Positions 1 through 6,124 of a DNA stretch of 52,595 bases are shown piece after piece (the first letter of the stretch is position 1; each line of letters starts with the position of its first letter). Location of the stretch: assembly GCA_017397835.1 (NCBI GenBank), contig JAFQHV010000022.1, forward strand, positions 1 to 52,595. The letters run 5' to 3'. The notes below the pieces were generated by a model, which had not been told where the DNA came from, made no database searches, and saw only the letters and a program-made list of their open reading frames with translations. Source of the DNA: Oscillospiraceae bacterium. GTDB lineage: Bacteria > Bacillota > Clostridia > Oscillospirales > Oscillospiraceae. The position numbers and the translations under genes are program-made.

Positions 1-11
1 AACACCAAAGT

Positions 12-38
12 CCTTGAGAGGGCTCAGCCCTCTCAAGG
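12..38. repeat. Perfect hairpin upstream of the tRNA pair
   Basis: The arms CCTTGAGAGGGC and GCCCTCTCAAGG form a 12-bp stem with a 3-base loop, ending six bases before tRNA-Gly. No T-run follows, so it is not a typical intrinsic terminator. It may be a processing signal or the end of an upstream stable-RNA unit that lies outside the window. Confidence 0.6.
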
Positions 39-44
39 CAAAAT

Positions 45-120
45 GCGAGTGTAGCTCATCTGGTAGAGCGCCACCTTGCCAAGGTGGAGGTAGCGAGTTC
101 GAGCCTCGTCACTCGCTCCA
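45..120 (+). tRNA. tRNA-Gly (GCC)
   Basis: Acceptor arms GCGAGTG and CACTCGC pair, followed by T and an encoded CCA. The anticodon stem CCACC/GGTGG encloses the loop TTGCCAA, giving anticodon GCC (Gly). The T-arm carries the usual GTTCGAG core. It lies 29 bases before tRNA-Cys on the same strand and the two are probably co-transcribed. Confidence 0.97.
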
Positions 121-149
121 TTTTTTTGGGGCGGAATACCGCTCCATGC

Positions 150-223
150 GGTGCCATAGCCAAGTGGTAAGGCAGAGCTCTGCAAAAGCTCCACCCCCAG
201 TTCAAATCTGGGTGGCACCTCCA
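150..223 (+). tRNA. tRNA-Cys (GCA), integration target
   Basis: Acceptor arms GGTGCCA and TGGCACC pair and CCA is encoded. The anticodon stem GAGCT/AGCTC holds the loop CTGCAAA, so the anticodon is GCA (Cys). The T-stem is CCCAG/CTGGG. Everything from the first base of the anticodon loop (180) to seven bases past the CCA is repeated exactly at 4431-4481. The 3' half of this tRNA is therefore probably supplied by an integrated element, which rebuilt an intact gene. Confidence 0.97.
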
Positions 224-230
224 ATCAAAA
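180..230 (+). repeat. Candidate attL: 51-base direct repeat
   Basis: These 51 bases are identical to 4431-4481 and start at the anticodon loop of tRNA-Cys. The flanking bases differ on both sides (179 T against 4430 C; 231 G against 4482 C). A repeat that begins in an anticodon loop and runs past the tRNA 3' end is a classic product of tyrosine-recombinase integration into a tRNA gene. Confidence 0.85.
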
Positions 231-258
231 GCGACCTTCCAAACGGGAGGTCGCTTTT
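227..258 (+). terminator. Terminator after tRNA-Cys (island copy)
   Basis: The stem AAAAGCGACCTTCC / GGGAGGTCGCTTTT with loop AAAC ends in a T-run. It resembles the terminator at 4478-4511, but the first variable stem pair is G-C here and C-G there. By the geometry of integration this is the copy carried by the element. Confidence 0.85.
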
Positions 259-362
259 CTGTATCTATTGCAGCGCAACGATTTGCTGGTTTTGTTTTTT
301 GGGATTTCGAGATATATTTCGCTCCACTTCTCCCCTGTCTGCACTGCTCAAAACTGGCCTCG

Positions 363-402
363 CGTGCCGTTTCGTACCGTTTTGTACCGTATCGTGACGC
401 AT
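363..402. repeat. Four tandem 10-base repeats near attL
   Basis: Four head-to-tail decamers close to CGTACCGTTT start at 363, 373, 383 and 393, diverging at one to three positions each. One related copy, GTGCCGTTT, sits near the other island end at about 4329-4337. The helical-turn spacing suggests protein binding sites. The stretch 259-503 holds no gene, only these and the next repeats. Confidence 0.6.
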
Positions 403-407
403 AAAAT

Positions 408-441
408 GGTGTACAACTGGTGTACAAATCGGTGTACAAAT
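408..441. repeat. Three GGTGTACAA repeats, candidate integrase arm sites (left)
   Basis: GGTGTACAA occurs at 408, 419 and 431, spaced 11 and 12 bases apart in the same orientation. The block 408-430 recurs at 4353-4375 with one mismatch, in the same orientation, just inside the other island end. Paired direct repeats inside both attachment sites are what arm-type sites of tyrosine recombinases look like. An alternative is a repressor operator, since TGTACA is itself a palindrome. Confidence 0.6.
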
Positions 442-502
442 GCTGTATGTCTGACTTTGATATAAAAATAGATGGGCACAATGCTGTTTGGATAGGCCTT
501 AA

Positions 503-553
503 CAAAAAATCTCCTGCTGATTTCCGAGCTTCAAAATCAGCAGGAGATTTTTA
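503..553 (-). terminator. Terminator of the island operon
   Basis: A long stem (about 507-523 with 533-550, core ATCTCCTGCTGATTT) is flanked by A-runs on the left and T-runs on the right, so it can stop transcription in either direction. It overlaps the stop codon of the DUF2971 gene and closes the two-gene minus-strand operon. Confidence 0.8.
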
Positions 554-1441
554 TTGTATTGGTTTAGGAACTAGTTTATAGCAATCGGACTGCATCTGCA
601 TTTGATAGATTTTTACCCTTGTACCCTTGAAGTGAGTGCATATCTGTTGTTTGTATCTTTCATCTGCTTTTGCACCCAAATATACCCCCGTTATGTAGTT
701 AGCAAGGTTTATTGCACACTTTCCTTTATCGCCTAGAATAACCGTTAACTGCGACAAGTCGTCAACCAAGCGCCACTCTTCTTCATATGCCCAGGCGGCG
801 GATTTGTGAAGGGTTGCATTATATATCTCGGCACGTGCTGTTGCCGAACCCTTATCCGCAAATGTTCCCACAATAAAATTGCGTTCTTCTGAATACCGCA
901 CTCGATTCAAGAGTTTCTTGAGGTTTCCTCTGTTAAAATCATACTCAATGCAAAACCCGGTATGATGATGTGCATAATGACTCCACATGAGTATTGAGTC
1001 TTTTAGTTCCGAAAAACACAAGACTCTGAGTCGCATTTTAAGGTCTTGAAAAGGGTCATTAACGATGTGCATCAGAGCTTCTTCTATATCTGCTGACACT
1101 TCGCCATGCAGTGCAGTTTCCAAGATTTCACGAAAAGAAGTCGCACTTAGAATTTCTTGCTTTCTCTTGCGAATACTCTGCTTTTCTGGATCAGATAGCG
1201 TTTTCATCTGTAACAACGACTCATAGCAAAGATTTCTTCCGGTTTCTGCATTTAGAAAACTGTTATCAACAACCAAATCGCAATCATACGGGTCGTTGAA
1301 CGAGCTTGGTGGGGATAGAAAAAGAATTCCGTCATATAAAGTCTGTTCCCAGCGAGGTATCATCTCTCTTTTGGGCGAAACTAATCTAGGGGTCTCTTCC
1401 TCAATAAACTCGCGGTATTTGTAGAGTTTTGGAATTTGCAT
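551..1441 (-). CDS. DUF2971 domain protein
   Basis: This is a 296-residue protein of unknown biochemical role. It shows the family's signature blocks in order: FNDPYD (residues 48-53), MWSHYA followed by a His (152-160), GFCIEYDF (162-169), and a Trp/Glu-rich segment near 218-224. The ATG follows AGGAG with good spacing, nine bases after the stop of the upstream restriction-modification gene, so the two are one transcript. A hand count of one 60-base line (901-960) gives 40% GC, well below the flanking genome. DUF2971 proteins often occur in accessory and defence islands. A role as partner, effector or regulator of the restriction enzyme is inference from position only. Confidence 0.85.
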   Translation of the reverse strand: MQIPKLYKYREFIEEETPRLVSPKREMIPRWEQTLYDGILFLSPPSSFNDPYDCDLVVDNSFLNAETGRNLCYESLLQMKTLSDPEKQSIRKRKQEILSATSFREILETALHGEVSADIEEALMHIVNDPFQDLKMRLRVLCFSELKDSILMWSHYAHHHTGFCIEYDFNRGNLKKLLNRVRYSEERNFIVGTFADKGSATARAEIYNATLHKSAAWAYEEEWRLVDDLSQLTVILGDKGKCAINLANYITGVYLGAKADERYKQQICTHFKGTRVKIYQMQMQSDCYKLVPKPIQ

Positions 1442-1450
1442 TTGTATCTC

Positions 1451-4213
1451 CTATTTGCTTTCCGTCAGTTTTTGATACATCTTCATCAGCTCTGCCACGC
1501 AGGAGGTTTCTGTGGTGGTCTTGATGTCGAAACCATACGCCTGCATAACTGCCTTGTCGTTCTGCTGGTGCGCCTTACGCAGTTCCGGCGGCATGGCCAC
1601 CTCGTCGTAGAGGTCGGCAAGGCTGGAGTCGGGATACAAGGCGCGGGCGTCAAGGATGGCCTGCGCGGTCTGCTCGATTTTGGCCTTTTGCGCGTCGGTG
1701 GGTGTCGGCCACGGGAAGTTGTTGTAGACGGCAGGGGTGTAGCGGTAATCACTCTTTAAGCGACCACCCACAACACGCATCCACGCCATATGAACGTTGG
1801 AAGTCATAACACCGAACAAATACAAAGTTGCTGTTGGAATAAGCATATTTGCATCACCACAAATGACATCTTTGCTCATATAGCCAAGCGGGATATACTT
1901 TCTGTTCTCAGAAGAATGCCTTGGCACAATCAAATAATCTGTATCGGGCTGTCGTATTTGGGTAAAGAGCATGGGTGTCATGGCATCTTTCTGTACCGAG
2001 GTAGTGGGACTTTTAGACCGCAGTTCCGCTACTCTCTCAAGACGTTCCCTAATAATAGGTACATTCCGATATTCGGAAGGAGAAACTCCTTTAAGCCATA
2101 AGCAATACCGAATTTTGTTATTTATAAACTCCTCTGCACCAACGAATCGTTTAATAAACTTTGCACATTGCGGATATTGTTTTATAAGGGTTTCTCGATC
2201 TTCTTCAGTAATAAATAAATTGCCGCCGTCGGTAGCTTGGCTTCCCTTGACAATTTCAGGCAGTCCATTTGTTAGCTGTTTGCCGCGGGAATCAATAGCC
2301 ACATTGGGTGCAGATATCAAATAGCCGTTTATGTGGTCGACAATTTGAAATCTATCATTTTCGTATAAAAGTTTGTGCTGCTTAGATTGACAACATGCGA
2401 ATCCGATAATGACACAATGAACAGCCGCTTTGTCTTTTGCTTCGCTTGTCCACACAAAGGACCTGTGCGCAAAGATAAACTGTACCGATTTTTCAAAAAG
2501 CGGTTTCCAAAGAATTCCCACAGACTCACCTTGGGAAACGGAGTTTGTAGATACAAATGCGGCATGTATATTTGTTCCCTGCATAAACTCGGTGGCTTTG
2601 ACATACCAGCCACAAACATAATCCAACTTTCCACATTTGGGAATATCTTTACAAACATTCTCCAAATCTGCCGCCTGCTCCTTTGTACGATGTTGATGTC
2701 CCACAAACGGCGGATTGCCCATGATGTAGTCCAATTCTGCCTTGGGGACAACGCTCTCCCAATCCATCCGCAGGGCGTTGCCTTCAACAATGTTGGCGTA
2801 GGATTTCAGGGGCAGGAAGTCCAGGGACATATGGACAACGTCCTCGGTCTCTTTCATCATCTGACTTTCCGCAATCCAAAGGGCGGTCTTGGCCACGGTG
2901 ACGGCGAAGTCATTGATTTCAATGCCATAAAACTGGCCGATAGACACCTGGATAGGGTTGTCCATATCCAAAACGATTTGATCCTCGTTCAGCAGTGCCA
3001 GTACCTCGTTCTCCATCCGCCGCAGGCAGATGTATGTTTCGGTCAGGAAGTTGCCGCTGCCGCAGGCGGGATCAAGGAATATCAGCGAAGCTAGTTTGCT
3101 TCGCTGGAAGCTGTACAGCTTCGCGTTTCGTGTCTTTCTAACCTGTATCTGCTTGATTTCTTCCAGTTCCTCCCGCAGTTCGTCCAGAAACAGCGGGTCA
3201 ATGACCTTGTGAATATTCTCGATGCTGGTATAGTGCATACCACCGGAACGACGGGTTTCGGGGTTCAAAGTGCTTTCAAACACAGCACCAAAAATGGTGG
3301 GACTGATGGCGGACCAGTCGAAGTCTGCGCTGGCTTTGTCCAAAATCAAATCGACAATATCATCGTTCAGTTTTGGGACGATGATGCTCTCGTCGGCAAA
3401 CAGACCGCCGTTGACGTAAGGGAATGCGGCAAGGTCGTCGTCCATATAGGGGTCGCGGTCCTCGGTCTTGGTGTCCAGCACCTTGAACAGGTCAATGAGG
3501 GCACGGCGTGCGTCGCTTTTGTGATGCTCTAAATAGTGGTGGAACATACCATGAGGACCGAAGATGCCCGCATCCTCGGCGTACAGGCAGAACACCAACC
3601 GGACGCACAGGGCGTTCAGACTTTTCAACGTTTCCGGGTCGCCGGGGTCTTTGTACTGCTTCAGCAGTGCATCATACAGCACGCCAACCAACTCGCCAGC
3701 CTTCAGAGATACTTCCATCTCTTTTTTGATTTGGCTGTCCCCAGTGTCTACGAGGAACTGCAGGCGGTAATATTCCTTTTCAAGGTCGGCCAACTTGATG
3801 ACCTCCGCCTCGCCAGTGGGACGCTCCATATCGTAGACGTGGAACTCGGCAAAGTTGCAGGTCACAATCCAGCGGGGCCGCTGGGAGTAAGGCAATTCGG
3901 CGGCGTAGCGCTTGGCCTGCTGGAACGGTGTCAGCATAGAGCCGTCAGCCTGTTTGATGGGTTTGTTCAAGTCCTTGCCAATGCCCTTCTGCTCAATGAG
4001 GACATGGGTGGACGGAATAAAGCCATCGATGAAGGAAGTGTGGTCGAGCATGATTTGGTCTTCAAAAGTAATGAACTTATCCGGCTCGGTCACGCCATAG
4101 ACCTTTTGGAGCAGGGCAAGCCAAAAGGTCTGACTGTGACCTTTCTCATAGCCTTTGCCTGCCCAGTCTGCGGCGAACTGTTTTGCGGCAGCTCTGCGTT
4201 GTGCATCTGTCAT
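1451..4213 (-). CDS. MmeI-like type IIL restriction-modification enzyme
   Basis: This 920-residue protein has the architecture of one-chain MmeI/YeeA enzymes that cut and methylate DNA. An N-terminal nuclease has the PD-(D/E)XK pattern D63, E74, K76. A helical connector follows. The gamma-class adenine methyltransferase shows motif I DPACGSGNF (381-389) and motif IV GNPPF (499-503). Then come a target-recognition region and a conserved tail with GGRLKSDYRY. ATG 4211-4213 is preceded by GGAGGA. Base composition breaks inside the gene: hand-counted 60-base lines are 58-63% GC near 1681, 3601 and 3901, but only 30-43% between 1801 and 2580. That AT-rich block covers roughly residues 505-820, which looks like a replaced specificity region. 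If the nuclease is active, the protein is a self-sufficient restriction system. Confidence 0.88.
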   Translation of the reverse strand: MTDAQRRAAAKQFAADWAGKGYEKGHSQTFWLALLQKVYGVTEPDKFITFEDQIMLDHTSFIDGFIPSTHVLIEQKGIGKDLNKPIKQADGSMLTPFQQAKRYAAELPYSQRPRWIVTCNFAEFHVYDMERPTGEAEVIKLADLEKEYYRLQFLVDTGDSQIKKEMEVSLKAGELVGVLYDALLKQYKDPGDPETLKSLNALCVRLVFCLYAEDAGIFGPHGMFHHYLEHHKSDARRALIDLFKVLDTKTEDRDPYMDDDLAAFPYVNGGLFADESIIVPKLNDDIVDLILDKASADFDWSAISPTIFGAVFESTLNPETRRSGGMHYTSIENIHKVIDPLFLDELREELEEIKQIQVRKTRNAKLYSFQRSKLASLIFLDPACGSGNFLTETYICLRRMENEVLALLNEDQIVLDMDNPIQVSIGQFYGIEINDFAVTVAKTALWIAESQMMKETEDVVHMSLDFLPLKSYANIVEGNALRMDWESVVPKAELDYIMGNPPFVGHQHRTKEQAADLENVCKDIPKCGKLDYVCGWYVKATEFMQGTNIHAAFVSTNSVSQGESVGILWKPLFEKSVQFIFAHRSFVWTSEAKDKAAVHCVIIGFACCQSKQHKLLYENDRFQIVDHINGYLISAPNVAIDSRGKQLTNGLPEIVKGSQATDGGNLFITEEDRETLIKQYPQCAKFIKRFVGAEEFINNKIRYCLWLKGVSPSEYRNVPIIRERLERVAELRSKSPTTSVQKDAMTPMLFTQIRQPDTDYLIVPRHSSENRKYIPLGYMSKDVICGDANMLIPTATLYLFGVMTSNVHMAWMRVVGGRLKSDYRYTPAVYNNFPWPTPTDAQKAKIEQTAQAILDARALYPDSSLADLYDEVAMPPELRKAHQQNDKAVMQAYGFDIKTTTETSCVAELMKMYQKLTESK

Positions 4214-4352
4214 AGCGTCTTCCTCCAGTCGAATTTCCGTGCGTGATTTTTTATATCATAGCACAGACTTAAAAATTTTTCCACACCCTCACAGCAATCT
4301 GAAAAACACAGGGAAAATTTAGCTCCGTGTGCCGTTTTTTCATCATTTTTTT

Positions 4353-4375
4353 GGTGTACAATTGGTGTACAAATC
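4353..4375. repeat. Two GGTGTACAA repeats, candidate integrase arm sites (right)
   Basis: GGTGTACAA occurs at 4353 and 4364, 11 bases apart, and the 23-base block matches 408-430 with a single mismatch. It lies 55 bases before the right 51-base repeat. The rest of 4214-4430 has only the probable promoter and ribosome site of the restriction gene; no other gene is visible. Confidence 0.6.
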
Positions 4376-4430
4376 ATCTTTGTTGCAGCTAACCATTGTG
4401 CCGCAACGGATACGCAAAAAAGGAAGTAGC

Positions 4431-4481
4431 CTGCAAAAGCTCCACCCCCAGTTCAAATCTGGGTGGCACCTCCAATCAAAA
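4431..4481 (+). pseudogene. tRNA-Cys 3' fragment, candidate attR
   Basis: This is an exact copy of positions 180-230: anticodon loop onward, T-arm, acceptor 3' strand, CCA and seven more bases. The tRNA 5' half is missing, so it cannot make a tRNA. By integration geometry this is the original chromosomal 3' end, displaced by the island. Confidence 0.88.
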
Positions 4482-4511
4482 CCGACCTTCCGAATGGAAG
4501 GTCGGTTTTTT
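4478..4511 (+). terminator. Original tRNA-Cys terminator
   Basis: The stem AAAACCGACCTTCC / GGAAGGTCGGTTTT with loop GAAT is followed by more T. It parallels the hairpin at 227-258 with pairing-preserving differences: G-C replaced by C-G, and a T-G wobble replaced by T-A. Confidence 0.85.
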
Positions 4512-4512
4512 G

Positions 4513-4540
4513 TTGCTTTTTCCGCCAAACCTACTATAAT
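4513..4540 (+). promoter_or_regulatory. Promoter of the fumarase operon
   Basis: TTGCTT and TATAAT are separated by 16 bases, ending 40 bases before the start codon of the alpha subunit and just after the terminator at 4478-4511. Confidence 0.65.
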
Positions 4541-4580
4541 AATTGATAGCAACTGCCGCTGGCGGCAAGGAGGAACCCCT

Positions 4581-5423
4581 ATGCGTGAAGTCAACGTCAA
4601 TTTGATAACCGACGCGGTGGAGCGGCTGTGCACCGCCGCCAACACCCACCTGCCCGCCGACGTGAAGCAGGCCATTGAGTCCTGCCGCGCCCGGGAGGAC
4701 GGCATGCTCGCCTGCGGCGTTCTGGACGGCATCATCGAAAATTACAAGCTCGCCGACACCAAACACCTCCCCATCTGTCAGGATACGGGGGTAGCCTGCG
4801 TATTCCTTGAGCTTGGTCAGGACGTGCATCTGGTGGGCGGTGACCTGCGCACGGCGGTGGACGAGGGGGTCCGCCGGGGCTACACCAACGGCTATCTGCG
4901 CAAGTCCGTGGTGGCCGACCCCATCCGACGGGGCAACACCGGGGACAACACCCCCGCTATGCTCTATTTGGACATCGTCCCCGGTGATGCGGTCAAAATC
5001 ACCGTGGCCCCCAAGGGATTCGGCAGCGAGAACATGAGCGCCATTCGGATGCTCAAGCCCTCCGCCGGACTGCAGGGCATCATGGATTTCATTTTGGAAA
5101 CCGTGGAAACTGCAGGTCCAAACCCCTGTCCCCCCATCGTGGTGGGCGTTGGCATCGGCGGCACCTTTGACAAGGCGGCTCTGCTGGCCAAACAGGCTCT
5201 GCTGCGGCCCCTTGATGTGCCCAACCCCGATCCGTACTATGCCGATTTGGAGCAGAATCTGCTGAATAAAATCAACGCGTTGGGCATCGGCCCCCAGGGG
5301 TTCGGCGGTAAAACCACCGCCATCGGGGTCAACATCGAAACCATGCCCACCCACATTGCGGGTATGCCCTGCGCGGTGAACATCAACTGCCACGTGACCC
5401 GCCACGCAACGGAGGTGCTGTAA
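4581..5423 (+). CDS. Fumarate hydratase, class I, alpha subunit
   Basis: This is the 280-residue alpha subunit of the two-subunit [4Fe-4S] hydro-lyase that interconverts fumarate and malate; tartrate dehydratase is the nearest alternative. Cluster-type Cys residues are visible in PICQDTG and near the C-terminus in NINCHVTRHA. GVGIGGTFDKAA is also typical. The reading frame stays open back to 4329, but ATG 4581 follows AAGGAGG and matches the family start; the upstream part runs through the tRNA fragment. The stop overlaps the beta start as TAATG, implying coupled translation. Confidence 0.93.
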   Translation: MREVNVNLITDAVERLCTAANTHLPADVKQAIESCRAREDGMLACGVLDGIIENYKLADTKHLPICQDTGVACVFLELGQDVHLVGGDLRTAVDEGVRRGYTNGYLRKSVVADPIRRGNTGDNTPAMLYLDIVPGDAVKITVAPKGFGSENMSAIRMLKPSAGLQGIMDFILETVETAGPNPCPPIVVGVGIGGTFDKAALLAKQALLRPLDVPNPDPYYADLEQNLLNKINALGIGPQGFGGKTTAIGVNIETMPTHIAGMPCAVNINCHVTRHATEVL

Positions 5424-5980
5424 TGGAACACCACATCACCCTCCCCCTGACCGAAGAAATCGCCCGCACCCTGCGCGCCGGTGACCGCGTGTACCTGACC
5501 GGCACCGTCTACACCTCCCGGGATGCCGGGCACAAGCGTATGTGCGAAAGTCTTGCCCACGGAGAGTCCCTCCCCTTCGACCCCGCCGATGCCACGATCT
5601 ATTACGTGGGCCCCACCCCGGCAAAACCCGCACAGGTCATCGGCTCTGCCGGCCCCACCACCAGCGGCCGCATGGACGCCTACGCCCCCACCCTCATGGC
5701 CGCCGGTGTCCGGGGTATGATCGGCAAGGGCGCGCGCGCGGACGAGGTAGTGGAAGCCATGAAGCAGCACACCTGCGTGTACTTCGGCGCCATCGGCGGT
5801 GCCGGGGCCCTGCTGGCCAAGTGCATCAAAAAGGCCGAGTTGATTGCCTACGAAGATTTGGGTGCCGAGGCCCTGCGGCGGCTGTACGTGGAGAATATGC
5901 CCCTGTACGTCATCATCGACAGCCGGGGAAATAATCTCTATGAAGAGGGCCGCCGGGCCTACTTGAAACAGCGCGGATAA
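5423..5980 (+). CDS. Fumarate hydratase, class I, beta subunit
   Basis: This 185-residue C-terminal-type subunit of class I fumarase pairs with the alpha subunit directly upstream. Family motifs include GPTTSGRMDAY, GKGARADEV and FGAIGGAGALLAKCI. Together the two genes give one oxygen-sensitive enzyme for the C4 branch of an incomplete TCA cycle. A strong hairpin terminator follows the gene. Confidence 0.93.
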   Translation: MEHHITLPLTEEIARTLRAGDRVYLTGTVYTSRDAGHKRMCESLAHGESLPFDPADATIYYVGPTPAKPAQVIGSAGPTTSGRMDAYAPTLMAAGVRGMIGKGARADEVVEAMKQHTCVYFGAIGGAGALLAKCIKKAELIAYEDLGAEALRRLYVENMPLYVIIDSRGNNLYEEGRRAYLKQRG

Positions 5981-6010
5981 ACCGCACGGCGGCAGGTAAC
6001 AGCTTGATCC

Positions 6011-6043
6011 AAAATCCCGACTCGGATGAGTCGGGATTTTTTG
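6011..6043 (+). terminator. Terminator of the fumarase operon
   Basis: The stem AAAATCCCGACTC / GAGTCGGGATTTT with loop GGAT is followed by further T. Confidence 0.9.
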
Positions 6044-6062
6044 TTTCCCCGCCCCTTTTCTA

Positions 6063-6095
6063 TTGACATCCCTCCCACTTGGTTGTATACCAAGT
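6063..6095 (+). promoter_or_regulatory. Promoter with a perfect palindromic operator over the -10
   Basis: A consensus -35 TTGACA (6063-6068) and -10 TATACC (6086-6091) are 17 bases apart. The inverted repeat ACTTGGT-N5-ACCAAGT (6077-6083 and 6089-6095) is exact and covers the -10 element. A repressor bound here would block polymerase. No regulator gene adjoins it. Confidence 0.8.
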
Positions 6096-6124
6096 ACTAG
6101 AACGATCAAGGAGGCGATCATGCC

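Larger units (their letters stand above)
180..4481. mobile_element. Integrase-less genomic island in tRNA-Cys
   Basis: The 51-base repeats at 180-230 and 4431-4481 bound about 4.25 kb holding only two genes, a DUF2971 protein and an MmeI-like restriction-modification enzyme, both on the minus strand. Short direct repeats that look like recombinase arm sites lie inside both ends (408-441 and 4353-4375). No integrase, excisionase, replication or transfer gene is present. The island is therefore a decayed element or one moved in trans by a helper integrase. Its DUF2971 gene and the middle of the restriction gene are AT-rich relative to flanking DNA. That it moved as a unit is inferred from the repeats. 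Confidence 0.75.

Noticed and set aside
363-441. CRISPR array
   Set aside because: Units are 9-12 bases, directly tandem, with no spacer-repeat pattern and no cas genes.
4431-4473. Second functional tRNA-Cys
   Set aside because: Only the 3' half is present; there is no D-arm or 5' acceptor strand.
4329-4580. N-terminal extension of the fumarase alpha subunit
   Set aside because: The open frame runs through the tRNA-Cys fragment and its terminator; the conserved start with AAGGAGG is at 4581.
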